Below, piece by piece: positions 1 through 11,800 of a DNA stretch of 64,000 bases (within the stretch, counting starts at the first letter, position 1; the number at the start of each line of letters is the position of its first letter). Source of the stretch: Lasiosphaeria ovina (lineage: Eukaryota > Ascomycota > Sordariomycetes > Sordariales > Lasiosphaeriaceae). Location of the stretch: assembly GCA_033439765.1 (NCBI GenBank), contig JAULSN010000011.1, positions 434,001 through 498,000 on the forward strand, in the 5' to 3' direction. Under the pieces are notes generated by a model. It did no database searches. It was not told the DNA's origin and saw only the letters and a program-made list of their open reading frames with translations. The position numbers were made by a program, and so were the translations under genes.

Positions 1-250
1 CTATAGAATACTTAGCGGATATCGATCTTTATAAAGATACGGGCCTTACTAATACGATTAAGCGTCTTATTAATTAGAGGTAAAGGTATTCGGTCTTTTT
101 CCGTTAAGGCGTTTAGTTTACGATAATCTATATAGAAGCGTAGGCTACCGTTACCCTTTCTAGCGAAGAGGATAGGGGCGGCCTATAGCGTACTACTTAT
201 TTAGATAAAACCTTTTTTAAGGGTATTAGTAATATATTCCCGGTATACCT
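1..250 (-). pseudogene. Gypsy reverse transcriptase fragment
   Basis: The N-terminal part of a Ty3/Gypsy reverse transcriptase, broken by RIP stops. In one minus-strand frame the motif order is [45 protein letters not shown], then [11 protein letters not shown]. This is the usual fingers region ahead of the YxDD active site, which would lie beyond the left edge. Several TAG codons sit where Gln or Trp is expected. Confidence 0.85.
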
Positions 251-3200
251 CTAGTTCCTTAAGAGATATCTTATATAGTAAGCTATATCCTAAGTCCTCT
301 AGCTTCTTCTTAGGTAATAACCTAATTTAGTAGTCGACTAAGTCGCGTTAAAGTATAAGGATATTTAATTAGACTTTATTAAAAACGTTTAGGAAGTCGT
401 AGTATAGGGATAGTAATTTAACGATAATTTTTTTATATAGTATATTATCGTCTTCTTCTAGACCGGTGGTTTTAAGCTTATTAATTCACTTATCGAGCTC
501 GTTAAGAGTTATAACCTCGACTTATTCCCCTTTATACAAGAGTCGGAAGGCCGTCTTACTTAGTATAGCTATCTCGGTAGGGCGCTCTTAGTACTAGCTC
601 ATCCTATTACGTTATATATAATAAGGACCTCGCGCGTCCCGTTTAGGGTATAAGGGCTTCTTCTTCTATTCTTCGGGTTCTAGCTTCCCTAGCTACTCCT
701 TCTACGATAGATTAAGTTCTTTCTTTATACGGTTATATTCTCGCTTAGTACGATTACCGTTAATCTATCGTACTAACCTCTAGAGGAGGGTAGGTCTAAA
801 ACTCAGAGTAGCTCTCGTCGGGGTGAGTTCTTCCTTAGGGTTATAAACTATAAAGTTATTCTAGTTCTGGCGTTCGAGCTCGTTTATACGAGCCCGTACG
901 AGCCGGCCGTCTCGGCGACGCTTATCCTCTTTCTCTAGGAGCTCGTTCCGTTAATAGGCGTCCTATTAATAGTCTATATTATGGACGGAGGCTACTAAAG
1001 ACTAGTCTATAAGAATAGTATTCTACTAGCTTAGATCGAGTTCCTAGCTCTTTAGGAATAGAAGGCGGTAGCGTTTTATATTAATTAAGATATTATAATA
1101 ATCTAACTACTTCTAACCGATTATAACTTTATAAATATAATCGATTTCGATAAAGCGTTCTTCTTTAATCGTACGGTTCTATATAATAAAGTCGGCGCTT
1201 AAGAGTATATTAATTTTTTAACGGGATTTATTATCGAACCCTCCTACTTCTCGTATATAAGGGTCGATCGTCGATTTAGCTTATATTACTTTACGTAATT
1301 ACTATACGAATATTCGGTTAATAAAGAGGTATCTATTTACTCTAAAGTCCATAAATATATTATTTATAATTAAGGAAAGTCTATTATTTATTAGAGTATA
1401 ACTAATAGTAAAGGCTTACCCTCTTAGATATTTAGAGAGTAATCCTAGTTCTTTCTTACTTATAGCCCCTATTATATATACCGACTCGGTCCTTAGGAAG
1501 GAGTCTATTTACCCTAGGGTTACTAGTTTTTCGGATCTACGTCTATTCCCTTAGCGGCGGGGCTTATAGGCTATATCTCGGTTCTAGATCTATAGCGGGA
1601 GTCGTACTATATATAGCGATCTACGATTTCCTAAACTCGATCCTTACCGGCGATAGGGGCGATATTCTTCTAGGGGTAGTCCCGAGTAATATAGCCTTAT
1701 TCCTAGTAAGTAAAGTATCGCTTCTTTAGGTATAGCTTCTTAAGCTCCTCGGCTAAGGCGCGAGGGGGGTTCCGGTTAGGATTCGCGGGAACGGGGGGCG
1801 TAGGTTAGCTATCGGTTCCGCTACCACCTCGGGGGTTACGTCGAGGTACGCCCTAACTACCTCTAGAGCTACTATTAACGCTACTAGTAGTAAGCTTCTC
1901 TATCTTAGCTTTATTAGCCTATCGTACCTTCTAGGCAAGCTTTATATTTAGCGCGAACTCGGCTCCGATCTTAGCGTACTTCTTAAAGTTAACGGTATCG
2001 TCGATATATTTATACGTTAACTTATCCTATATAGTAGGAGTAAGGCGGCGCTTAAACTCCTTCTTCTACTCGGATCGGGGGCGGCGGTACTAACCTACTA
2101 AACGAATAAACTTATTCCGGAACTTATAATAATTATCTCTAGGTAATATATAAAGATTATTAAACTCCTCTAGAGCCTCCTCTTTACGATTTACGTTACG
2201 GTACTTATTCTTAAGCTAGGTTAGTAAATCTTCTACGGTTTTAATTTAGTTAGGATAAGCGTCTTCCAAATACGGTTCTAGTTATAGGGAGGTATTACTT
2301 ACTAAGCGGAGTTTAATATAGGTCTAGCGCGCGCGGTCTATCTCGTAATAATCGGCGTTAACCTATAGCTTATTCTCTATTTAACGAATCTAGGTATTAA
2401 AAGTAATTATATCCTTAGTATTATCGTTATAGAAAAGAGGAGGGTCTACTATCTTCATACTTTAATAGGGTTACGAATTACTAGAGGCCGGGGTTAAGTA
2501 CCACGAGCTACGTTAAGAGAGTATATTAATAATAATAGTACGGTTCAGGCTATCGATATATTCCTATATTCTCTATATAGTACGGTCCCGATCCTTAAGG
2601 GCTACCTACGTATTTTCTAGTAGGTCGTCTTTTATAAAGGTAAGGGCGTCTAGGGCTAGTCCGTTTATTAGGAGGTAGTTAGCCTATAAGCGGATATTTC
2701 GGATTACGGTTAACTAGTAGTAAGCGATATCATATAGCTATACTACCTACCTATAGAGCGTATATATTATAATTATTCGTAATTTTATTTCGCGTTAGAG
2801 CTCGTCGGGGTTATACGACGCCTTACGCTCGAAATCCTTTATATCTATTAGCCCCTTAAAGGTCAGGTCCTTATTCTCCGGGAGGAGCGTTCGGAATAGT
2901 ATAGCGGGTCCCTTCTTTCCGTACTTAACGAATATAGCGGCTATATTAGTAATCTTCTACTAGAAATTACCCTTAAGGTCCTCGAGAGTTAGATTAAACT
3001 ATACTTTAGCGATCTCCGGGAGGATAGCCTAGTTATAGACTTCTTAATTAATTTCGGCCTTACTTATTCCTAGAACGGGGTTACGAATCGTTATTATAAG
3101 AGCTCTTACCGATATAGTTCTTATAGTACGAGCCAAAGTCTCGTATTCGCGGACTAACCGGGAGAGAATAGTATTAGAGATCTTATACGGCTAGGCTTTA

Positions 3201-3575
3201 ATAAAGTCATCCTATCGGTAGGCGACCTCCTCGAGGGCCCGCTAGAGGTTCTCCTTTATAGAATAATCCGAACCGATAGTAGATATTCCCTCGGTTATAT
3301 AGGGACTTCCCCGTAAGTTTATACCGCTTAGTACGACTCCTTCTATACGGTCGCTAGGTTCTAGTCTCGTACAACTAGTACGTACCCTTCTTTACGACGG
3401 TAGTAGATTTTAACGAAAATAAACAAATCTTCGGTAGGATATTCTTTAAGGCCTTCCTAGGTAATAGGTTAGGAGCTTTAGATTATTACCGTATAGTCGA
3501 TTTAATAAGATAGGGCTATACTAATTATCGCTATATTCGTAGAATCTAAAGCTAAGGAAAGAAAAAGAAAAGAAA
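1..3575 (-). mobile_element. RIP-degraded Gypsy retrotransposon (gag-pol 5' half), truncated by window edge
   Basis: Read on the minus strand, this segment is a Ty3/Gypsy element whose coding region is full of TAG/TAA stops. The far left (1-250) encodes Gypsy reverse transcriptase, with recognisable pieces [15 protein letters not shown] and IDYRKLNAL followed by PLPLIN. Around 1655-1740 a degraded CCHC zinc knuckle is visible (KKRYFTY, then GYITRDY), with Cys and His codons turned to Tyr as expected from RIP. Gag-like sequence should lie at about 2000-3400. CpA and TpG are almost absent from the block while CpG is common, the mark of CpA-directed RIP. The rest of pol would lie left of position 1. 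No LTR could be defined. Confidence 0.85.
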
Positions 3576-4003
3576 GTTCCAAAAGGCTACGCGGTACGCG
3601 GAGAAGTGGGCTAGGTTTTGTGGGTCACGTAGCAGGACTTGGCACGGGCCACTAATAGCGGGGTTGCTTAGTCAGCTCGAGTCGTGTAGCGTACGACTGA
3701 TTAGGGCCACCCAAATGTCCTTCGCACCTGCCGTGATAAATACCGTCTTTTGTAATACTAAAGGACTAAAGTAGCCCCGACGAAAATAGAGGTTATAGAA
3801 ATTAACTACTATATCGTAGACTTCTATATAGAGTTAGAGATCGAGAAGCTAGAGTCTGAGCTTACCCGGTAGGTATTTTAGTATATTACTAACTTCGGCG
3901 ATAACCTCTAGTAGGTCTTCCGAGCTATAAAGGTTAAGGCGGGCTAGGGCGCTAGTCGCTCGAAAAAGAAGCTTTACTTTAACTAGGTCGAGGGTACTAA
4001 AAG
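3576..4003. other. Intergenic segment with an unRIPped island
   Basis: From about 3578 to 3765 the sequence suddenly contains normal CpA and TpG and is GC-richer (for example gggtcacgtagcaggacttg), then it reverts to CpA-free, TA-rich sequence at about 3780. No coding frame or tRNA was recognised. The island may be part of the 5' LTR of the minus-strand Gypsy element, since LTRs elsewhere in this window are also less mutated than internal regions, but no second copy is present to confirm this. Confidence 0.5.
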
Positions 4004-4008
4004 GTAAT

Positions 4009-4243
4009 TATTAGAATAGCGATATTAGTGACCGCACACTAGCGGGAGCCACGTGACCGCGCACGTGCAGGAAGGCACGTGCCGCGCGCAGACCTCCCGC
4101 CCGCATATATAAAACCCCGGTCGCCCTAGAACCTAGCTTAGTTCCGTAGACAGATAGAATAGAACTAATATTACACCCCCCTAACGGTAGATCTACTACC
4201 CTTAGACCTATAGGATCCCTACGTAGTTTAAGAACTACGAATA
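4009..4243 (+). repeat. Left LTR of deleted Copia element
   Basis: This 235 bp copy matches 6670-6904. A TATA-like catatataaaacc lies at about 4093. Most differences from the right copy are transitions at CpA/TpG, and both copies have lost such sites. Confidence 0.9.
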
Positions 4244-4649
4244 CTAATTAGTAAGTGGTTAAACACTTATAAAGAAGTAACGTAAAGAGACGAGATCGTA
4301 CTACCGACGTACGCGTACCGAACTTTCGAGGGAAGTACGAAAGTACGTACGATAGCATCTCGTACTACTACCTAGACGGAGCCCTTCTTTGAACTTTCAA
4401 GGAAAGAGAAGGATCTCTATCTAGAAGAATAAAGGAACTAAGCGTATAGCGACGTTTACGGCTATAGGTCGGGAGCGACGTACGTATAACTGGAACTTAT
4501 ATTATACGCCGCTATATAACCCCGCTATACCTACTAAACTCCCCCGTATACAACCCCCCCCCCACCCTACCTACAAATCATTAGAACCCCGGTCGTACGA
4601 TAGCGACTAATCGCCAATAATATTATTAATATAGCCGGAGCCAGGGAGG

Positions 4650-5960
4650 ATGGCTTCGAGCTCGGGAGCCGGGATAGACCCGGAGTCGCGCGAAGATATC
4701 TAGGAGAAGAGCAACATCCCAGGTACGGTATGGAAGGTAAATATCGACTGGGACCTCTAGGACAAGGCTCAGACCCCAGATATTGCCCAACCCCTTTAAG
4801 ATAAGGAAGCCATAACTTACTTCGTACGTACGATAATAGAGATTATTTAGTTCTCTCTATCTAAGGAAGATATCCAAGTATCCTTCCGCGAAGATTTTAA
4901 GGGATGGACGACCGTACAATTCGACTAAGTTAATCGTACGTTCAGAAAAGAAATGATTACGATCGCCGAGAAGTACGGTATCCCAGTTACCGGTAAGACA
5001 ATCTCAGAGCAGATCATAAGCATTATAGGATTAGTTCCCCCGCCCAAGCGGACCGTACGGAGGACTCTACCGCTACCGGATCCACGGCGCTCTTAGTCCC
5101 GCGGAATATAGGAACTTAATAAGGCAGGATTACCAATCCTACTAAAGAAAGGCGTACGGATTACCGGCGCCCGAATCTCGGACCAACTTATGAATATTAT
5201 GGAGGTGGTACTCCTAGAGCCTGATCTTCTATAGCCCCCTCTACTACTACCGCCGAAGGTAACGATAGTACTTCTATATTACCTAACGCCCGGAGGAGAG
5301 GGTCTAAGAGGATTACCGACTCTAACCCTATCGAAGGTTACCGTATTTAGTAAGTCGTAGAAATTATCGCGTAACTATACTAGCCGACTATACGATATCC
5401 TCTACGATAAGGCCAAGCACTTCGTTAGTATCTACTAGCGATTAGAGATCCCGGAGGATATATACTTCGTAGTCTTCCCGGAGATCCTATCCGATCGTAC
5501 GGAGGACTACTACCTCTCGTATATTAGTCCGGATAAGCGTTAGAACGAGGTATATATTATACTAGATACGTACTTTAATACTACGAGACTACCGGAGGGA
5601 ACGGTACTCTGGATCCGAAGGCCACTCTATAGACTAGTAGAGTTAGGAGTATATTAGTTTAAGACGTACGCCTAGTACCATATCGAGAAGCTAGGTATAC
5701 GTACGTCAACGAAGGAGGAAGCCAAGCTTAAAGAAGTAGGGCTAAAGGCCAAGCCGAAGTCGTACCTTACGTACGATACCCAGATCGAGTTCAACGGATG
5801 CCGGATCCAACTTCAAGGATACGAGATCACCGTTAAGTAGAAGGGTCAAGCTAAGTAACTAAGCTTGATTAACCTAAAGGATAAGGACGCACCCTAGTAG
5901 TATATCTCCTAGCGAGCGCGCGGAGCGTACATTACTAGTATCTACCAACCTACCTAGTAG
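4650..5960 (+). pseudogene. Gag joined in frame to reverse transcriptase remnant (Copia)
   Basis: A single plus-strand frame starts at ATG 4650 and is interrupted by TAG/TAA codons. The first part resembles the Gag of the Copia element at 15924 (shared pattern of YDIL, then a Tyr/Phe-rich stretch, then YIIL). At about 5630-5950 the same frame continues with reverse-transcriptase-like motifs also found at 26314-26760 (RRPLYRLVELGVYW against KPLYGIAEAGTYWW, FNGCRIQLQG against FNGCILTF, RARGAYITSIYQP against RVRGAYIAST). The zinc knuckle, protease, integrase and the front of the reverse transcriptase are missing. Because Gag and the RT piece keep one frame, the deletion was in frame, which suggests the derivative was transcribed and mobilised before RIP broke it. 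Confidence 0.75.
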
Positions 5961-6669
5961 AGGACGGTAAGATTACCGTACGAATCGAGGTATTCGTAGA
6001 TAGATTAGAGAAGAAGGAGGAGGACGAGTAAAGGGAGGAGAGCACCCTATATACTAATATATTACGACGGCCATAATACTAGTATAGATTCACCAAAGAA
6101 GGTATTAAGGTGGCGAAGTCTTCGGCGTTCACGCGTACCTCGGTATCGACCGAGGGCATCGCGGCGATACGACGCTCGTCGTCCTAAGTACGAGTTAACT
6201 TATCGTACGACAAAAGAAAGAGTCCCGAGGGTATCGTACGTTAATAGCCGGGCGGCCAGCCTCGAGAGGGCAAGGCCCGGACCTACTACCCCTTCCGTAC
6301 GGACCTCGAACTCAATCTCGTCGTTATATAAAGGCAAACATATTATCGGACGACCCGGCACGGAGAGCACGAAGCGGGCCACTCATCTTACCGTCATCTT
6401 ATACGGCACCGGCCATTGGACAAGGCAAGCCGGTACGGCTCACTTCTCTACTACGTACGCACCTGGATGAATAAACAAGGCAGCGTACGATTAAGGTAAA
6501 TAATGATCCGATGAAGTGGTACACCGAGAGCACGATCACGTCAAGCAAACCACGGAAACAGGTCATTTCGAGAGGGACTCATCTCTGAGTTATATAAGGA
6601 AGATGAGAAGGCGTTTGTACGATAGGAAGGAAGACCGGAGGCGTGCGGTCATAAAAGAAGAGTTACTAG

Positions 6670-6904
6670 TGTTGGAGTAGCGATATTGGTGACCGTACAC
6701 TAGCGGGAGCCACGTGACCGCGCACGTGCAGGAAGGCACGTGCCGCGCGTAGACCTCCCGCCCGCACACACAAAACCCCGGTCGCCCTAGAACCTAGCTT
6801 AGTTCCGTAGACAGATAGAATAGAACTAACATTGCACCCCCCCAACGGTAGATCTACCACCCTTAGACCTGTAGGATCCCTACGTGGTTTGAGAACCACG
6901 AACA
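6670..6904 (+). repeat. Right LTR of deleted Copia element
   Basis: This 235 bp copy is the partner of 4009-4243. It starts TGTTGGAGTAG, ends cgaaca, and is followed by the GTAAT target duplication. It is slightly less RIPped than the left copy. Confidence 0.9.
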
Positions 6905-6909
6905 GTAAT

Positions 6910-7437
6910 TATTTAAGGCGACGAACTTAGAAATAACTCTAAGTAAAATAAAGGTTCTAAAGCTTCCTTTCTATATAATAGTCCTCTTTATTTTTATATT
7001 ATAGAAGAAAGTATAACTAGTAATATAATAACCGCCCCCCTTAGTAATACCGACTAGGCTAATAAGGTAATCTCTATATAGCCTTACGCCTAGTAGCCGC
7101 TCCTATACGCTACCTTTATAGCCCCGCCTTACGCCTTCGAACCCGCTATTATTTCCTTCGGTAGATTAATGGATCGAGAATCTACTATCCTGGCGGTCCG
7201 TACCTCCTCCGAGTACTTATACCTAATTTACCTAGGGATTACCCGTATCGCCCCGGCGTAATACCGCTATACCTAATATACCGGTAGAGCTAGTCCCTGA
7301 GTATACTAACGTTTAGAAAGGTATAATTATAACGATAAATAATAATAAGGATATAGTACGATCGGTATATTATAAGCTAAGCGAGGTATATAAATACCGA
7401 GAGGGTAAAAAATACTATAACTTTAGAGATAATAATC
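6910..7437. other. Unassigned RIPped sequence between two LTR elements
   Basis: TA-rich, CpA-poor sequence with no clear product. A plus-strand stretch near 7290-7437 reads as open protein-like sequence (ELVPEYTNV, then KYREGKKYYNFRDNN) and would have been contiguous with 13523 onward before the Gypsy element inserted. It probably belongs to an older, unidentified transposon. Confidence 0.5.
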
Positions 7438-7442
7438 CTATA

Positions 7443-7706
7443 TATAAGGAAAGAGCACCCCAAGCACGTGCGCACACCTTTGTGTGCGCCCACCACCTGT
7501 CACCAACTGGCCAGACCACTGCCAGTTGGCACAGCTACTGCCGTCACAAAGAACGGAGCCCCTGAGCATGTATATAAGCAGCGGCCCTCGCCCACCTTCC
7601 TTTGCGAGGGCCAGGTTGAAGTCTTACACCAATGCCACTCATTGCTCGCCCTTCTTCTTGCCTACATTATGACCACCTTGATCAGGCGTACCTGCCCTCT
7701 CTTACA
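7443..7706 (+). repeat. Left LTR of Gypsy chromovirus
   Basis: A 264 bp repeat with a TATA box (gtatataagcagc, about 7570) followed by a GC-rich leader. It ends cttaca. Its differences from the right LTR are transitions at CpA/TpG. Confidence 0.92.
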
Positions 7707-7750
7707 ATTCTTCAACCTCCCTACCACCGGTAACGATCGAGCCGGTCACC

Positions 7751-8860
7751 ATGGCAGGCAACACTCGTGGAAAGGGGAGAGCCACTCCTTAGGCCAGTTC
7801 AACCCAACAAGCGACCCTCGAGGATTTGAACGACCCCGTACAGGACTCTCCTACGCCCTCTGCTAGCATGGATCCCCAGCAGCTCCAAGCCTTAATATTG
7901 CAGGCGATAACTAACTTTTCTGCCGGCCTAGGCAACCTTGGAACTACTCTAGCTAACCTAGGACCTCAAGGAGGCCTGTCCCGGCCGAAAGACGACCGCC
8001 CCCCTACCTACGCGGTCGGCAAGCTCAAGCTCGACGCCTCCCTCCAGGACAAGGAAGACTGGCTCCTAGCCACCGAACAAGGAAACGCAACCCGCCTAGA
8101 CCGACCTCAATGGCTCCAAGTCCAGTGGGCCAGCACTTGGATGGAGCCAGAAGCGCAGCAGCAGTGGCGGGCCTACCAGAAGCAGCTCCACGAAGGGGAC
8201 TTCGAGCGGATCACCTAGCAGGAGTTCAAAGAATACGTTAATACGGACTACCTCGGCAGCAAATCCGGCGAAGTACAAGCACACAAAGAATGGCTAGCAT
8301 ATACTCAACGCGGCCGGTCCCCTCAGGAATTCTACCGCGAATGGTCTACGCTAGTGAGGCACCTGCCGGATGTGGACATCAATACCACCTTTATGGCCCG
8401 GGACTATTGGATCAAACTTGACCGCTTCTACCATAATCGATATGCCGAGGCCGTCCCTAACGTCACCTCGGCAAAGGAGTGCGCTGAGTGGTATGAGCGG
8501 ATCTGGCTCGCCCGGGCCTACCTAAGGAACGGCAACGACAAAGAAACGTACCGGAAAAGGCTAGGCTCCCCCACCAGCCTTAGCGAGGCCCGAAAACTAC
8601 ACCATACGACGGAGGAACCGTACTCCGGACCCCGCCATAACAAAGCCCGGATTCAACGTAGGGAGCTTCGGGGCTCCCCCACACTAGACCAACCCGTTGC
8701 CTACGCCCCACCCGCCACTAGGCCGAACGCCCAGGCACCGCTCCGCGCCAGGGAGCCTCCTACATACTACAACTATGGCAAAGTAGGGCATGTACAACGC
8801 CAGTACACCCTCCCGCCTCGGCGCCCTACGGCCGCACCAGGCCCGGACGCCAAGGTCTAG
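7751..8860 (+). pseudogene. Gypsy Gag (capsid/nucleocapsid) pseudogene
   Basis: The frame starts at ATG 7751 (MAGNTRGKGRATP) 45 bp after the left LTR. Only two stops occur before the end: one after 13 codons and a TAG at 8216, both in Gln-like positions. The middle resembles a retrotransposon capsid (WASTWMEPEAQQQW, QEFKEYV, SPQEFYREWSTLVRHLP). Near the end a nucleocapsid knuckle is visible as YYNYGKVGHVQRQY, where the three Cys codons of a CCHC motif have become Tyr. Pol follows in the -1 frame relative to this frame, so the live ancestor probably used a -1 frameshift. Confidence 0.85.
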
Positions 8861-11800
8861 AGAATCGAGGTAGGGGACCACGGAGACCTCGAGGACCCGT
8901 ACCCGGAACCCTCTAACTCCGAAGACGACTCGGGAAACGGGAGCTAGTAGACGATGACCCCGATCGATCTACCCAGGCCATCTACGACGGGGTAAAACCA
9001 GGCCCTACCTTCACCATCTAAGGTAGTACTCGCTCGTAGCGCCGGGGATAGAAAGCCATACCTCTACCGGTGACTATTAACGCCGATACGGGGGTATAAG
9101 TCAACTACGTGGATCACCGATTCTGCCGGAAACACCGTATCCCCGTACTCCCGGAGGCCGAAGACCTCTACCTACCGTAACTCATCAACCCTAACGGTAG
9201 CCGGATCAAGAACTACGGTATTTTCCACCTTACTCTCTAACTTACTAACATGTACGGGAACCCCCGTACCGTATCTCAATTCTTCTACGGGGTCAAGCGG
9301 CCAAAGGGGGCCCCACCAATACTATAGGGGAACCCGGGTATGGGATTAGAGGGCGTGGTTCTTCATACCGCCCTCAACGCCTTCGAATAGGGCCGTTACT
9401 CGGAGATCCTGCCGGGGGAATTCGCCCGAGACGTCCTTGACGGCGCACCCGCCTTTACGGCTATAGTCTCCAACGTGGTTATCGGGCCCGAGGAGGACCA
9501 TATCGATACCCTCGACGGCCCGATATAGGAGCCAAACCCAGAACCTTTACCCCCGGAGCTTACACACCGAATAACTGTCTTCTCGGAACAAGCAGCTCGG
9601 GAACCCAATACCCTAGAAGGAGCGGAGCACTATATCGACCTTAAAGAAGGATCTACGCCACCGTAGGGCCATATTTACCCCCTGAGCCAGGCCCAGCTTA
9701 ACGAACTCGCCGCCTATATTCGGGAAAACCTCGCTAACGGCCGTATCGTGGAAAGTAGCAGCCCTACCGGAGCCCCGGTTATCTTTATCCCTAAGAAGGA
9801 TGGGACCCTACGGTTATACGTTGACTACCGGGGCCTAAATAAGATCACTATTAAGAACCGGTACCCGCTACCGCTGATTAGTGACCTTATGGACCGTCTT
9901 ACCGGCGCCCGGTTCTTCACCAAGCTTAACCTTAAGGATGCGTACCACCGGATCCGAATCCGCCGGGCCGATTAGTGGAAAACGGCCTTTAAGACCCGGT
10001 ACGGGTAATTCGAATATATAGTCATACCGTTCGGCTTGACTAACGCGCCGGCCACCTTCCAAGCCTATATTAATAGGGCCTTAGCCGGCCTAGTAGATGT
10101 GTTTTGTATCGTCTACCTCGATAATATCCTTATCTACTCTACTACCCGTAAGGAGTATACCCGCTATATCCTAGAGGTGCTCGACCGTCTCGAACAAGCC
10201 TAGCTCTTCGCTAAATAGTCAAAATGCTCCTTCTACCAGGACCAAGTCGAGTTCCTAGGCTTCATCATTAACTACTAAGGTATCTCAATAGACCTCGAGC
10301 GGGTTAAGGTAATCCAAGAATGGCCCGTACCCTAGTTAATACGAGAGATATAAGTCTTCCTCGGATTCGCCAACTTCTACCGCCGGTTTATCCAGGGGTA
10401 TTCTAGGATTATAGCCCCTATTACCGTACTACTAAAAGGAGAGGCTACTAACCCTTTCTAATAGCCACTAGAGGCCGATGCCACCTTCAACCACCTCAAA
10501 GTAGCGTTTAGTTAAGTAGGTTTCCTTACCTACTAGGATCCAACCCGCCAGACTAGAGTCGAGACCGATACTAGTAATAAGGCGATCTCCGGGATCCTCT
10601 TATAGCTAGTCGACTCTCAATAGCGCCCTATAGCCTACTGGTTAAGGAAACTCACCGATACCGAGCTCCGGTGGGCTACCGGGTAGAAGGAACTCATCGC
10701 TATTATCGAGTCCCTCGAGTATTGGGGCCACTACCTAGGCGGCACCGACCAGAGGTTCGTGGTTCTTACCGATCACGAGGCCTTAAAAGGGGTAATCGCA
10801 GCCCTAGCCCGAGACCTCAAGGGCCGCTTAGCTAGATAGGTATACCGCCTATCTCCTTTCGATTTCGACCTCGAATATCGACCTGGGGCTACTAACCCCG
10901 CCGACCCCCTTTTAAGAAGACCGGACTATATAGTAGGAGAGATTGCCTACGACGATATATTACCCACCTTAACGAAGAAGCTATAGTTGGCTAGGGAGTT
11001 ACCAGTAGTAGTAAGGGCAATCGTGGCCCAGATCAAGGCCGGGGTATAGAAGAAGTCGTGCTCCCGGAAGTACCGTAGAGCGGTGAGACGAGTTGAATAG
11101 ACCCTTTAATATCCTCGAGTTGAAGGTATGGCTAGGGTTTCGGCTATAACGCGCTTTACCCTCGGGGCCACCGGACGCGTAGCGTTTAATAAAGCGGAGC
11201 CCCGGGAAAGGAGCTACTAGTAGGACGGAAGCACCCCGACGGAGGGGCTGGGACGCCGTACTAGGAGAACTACTATGGACTCGCTAGAGTAGACGATCTC
11301 GCCGGGGCGGTTAGATTAGAGGGTCGAGGGGTAACTAAAGCCAGACGCTTAGGGTGCTGACCTGTTAATTCCTTACGCGGTTACGGTAGAGGTTTGCGCC
11401 GGTGAGGTAGCTAAGGAATAGGATCCTAGGTATAGATTCTATAGGTCGATTATCGCCCTATAGAAAGGGGATCTCGAATGTAGAAGCCGTATTGAGGAGG
11501 TGCTCGAGGATCAAAGAAACGCGGGTACTAGGCCCATAGGGAAGCCAGGGAATGACAATACGCGTATGGGTACTGGATTCCAGGGCAGACCAGGAAATAA
11601 TAGCGTTAATAACGCGGGTACTAGGCCTATAGGGAAACTAGGGAATGATAATATAAGGCGTGTGGGTACTGGGTTCTAGGGTAGGCTAGGAAACGACAGC
11701 GTTAATAATAAGGGGGCCCTCCGATATAAAGGCAGGCTGGTAATCCCAGTAGCGCCAGCAGTACGAAGAGAGCTAATACGCTTGTACCACGATAACCCCA

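Larger units (their letters stand above)
4009..6904 (+). mobile_element. Non-autonomous, internally deleted Copia-type LTR element
   Basis: The element has two 235 bp LTRs (4009-4243 and 6670-6904) flanked by the 5 bp duplication GTAAT (4004-4008 and 6905-6909). The right LTR begins TGTTGG and ends ACA; the left copy begins TATTAG because of RIP. The internal 2.4 kb holds one plus-strand frame joining a Gag core directly to a small piece of reverse transcriptase, with no visible zinc knuckle, protease or integrase. It would have needed enzymes from another Copia element. The sequence just after the left LTR (ctaattagtaagtgg) resembles the primer-binding position of the Copia at 15266 (ctgattagtggttg). 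Confidence 0.85.
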
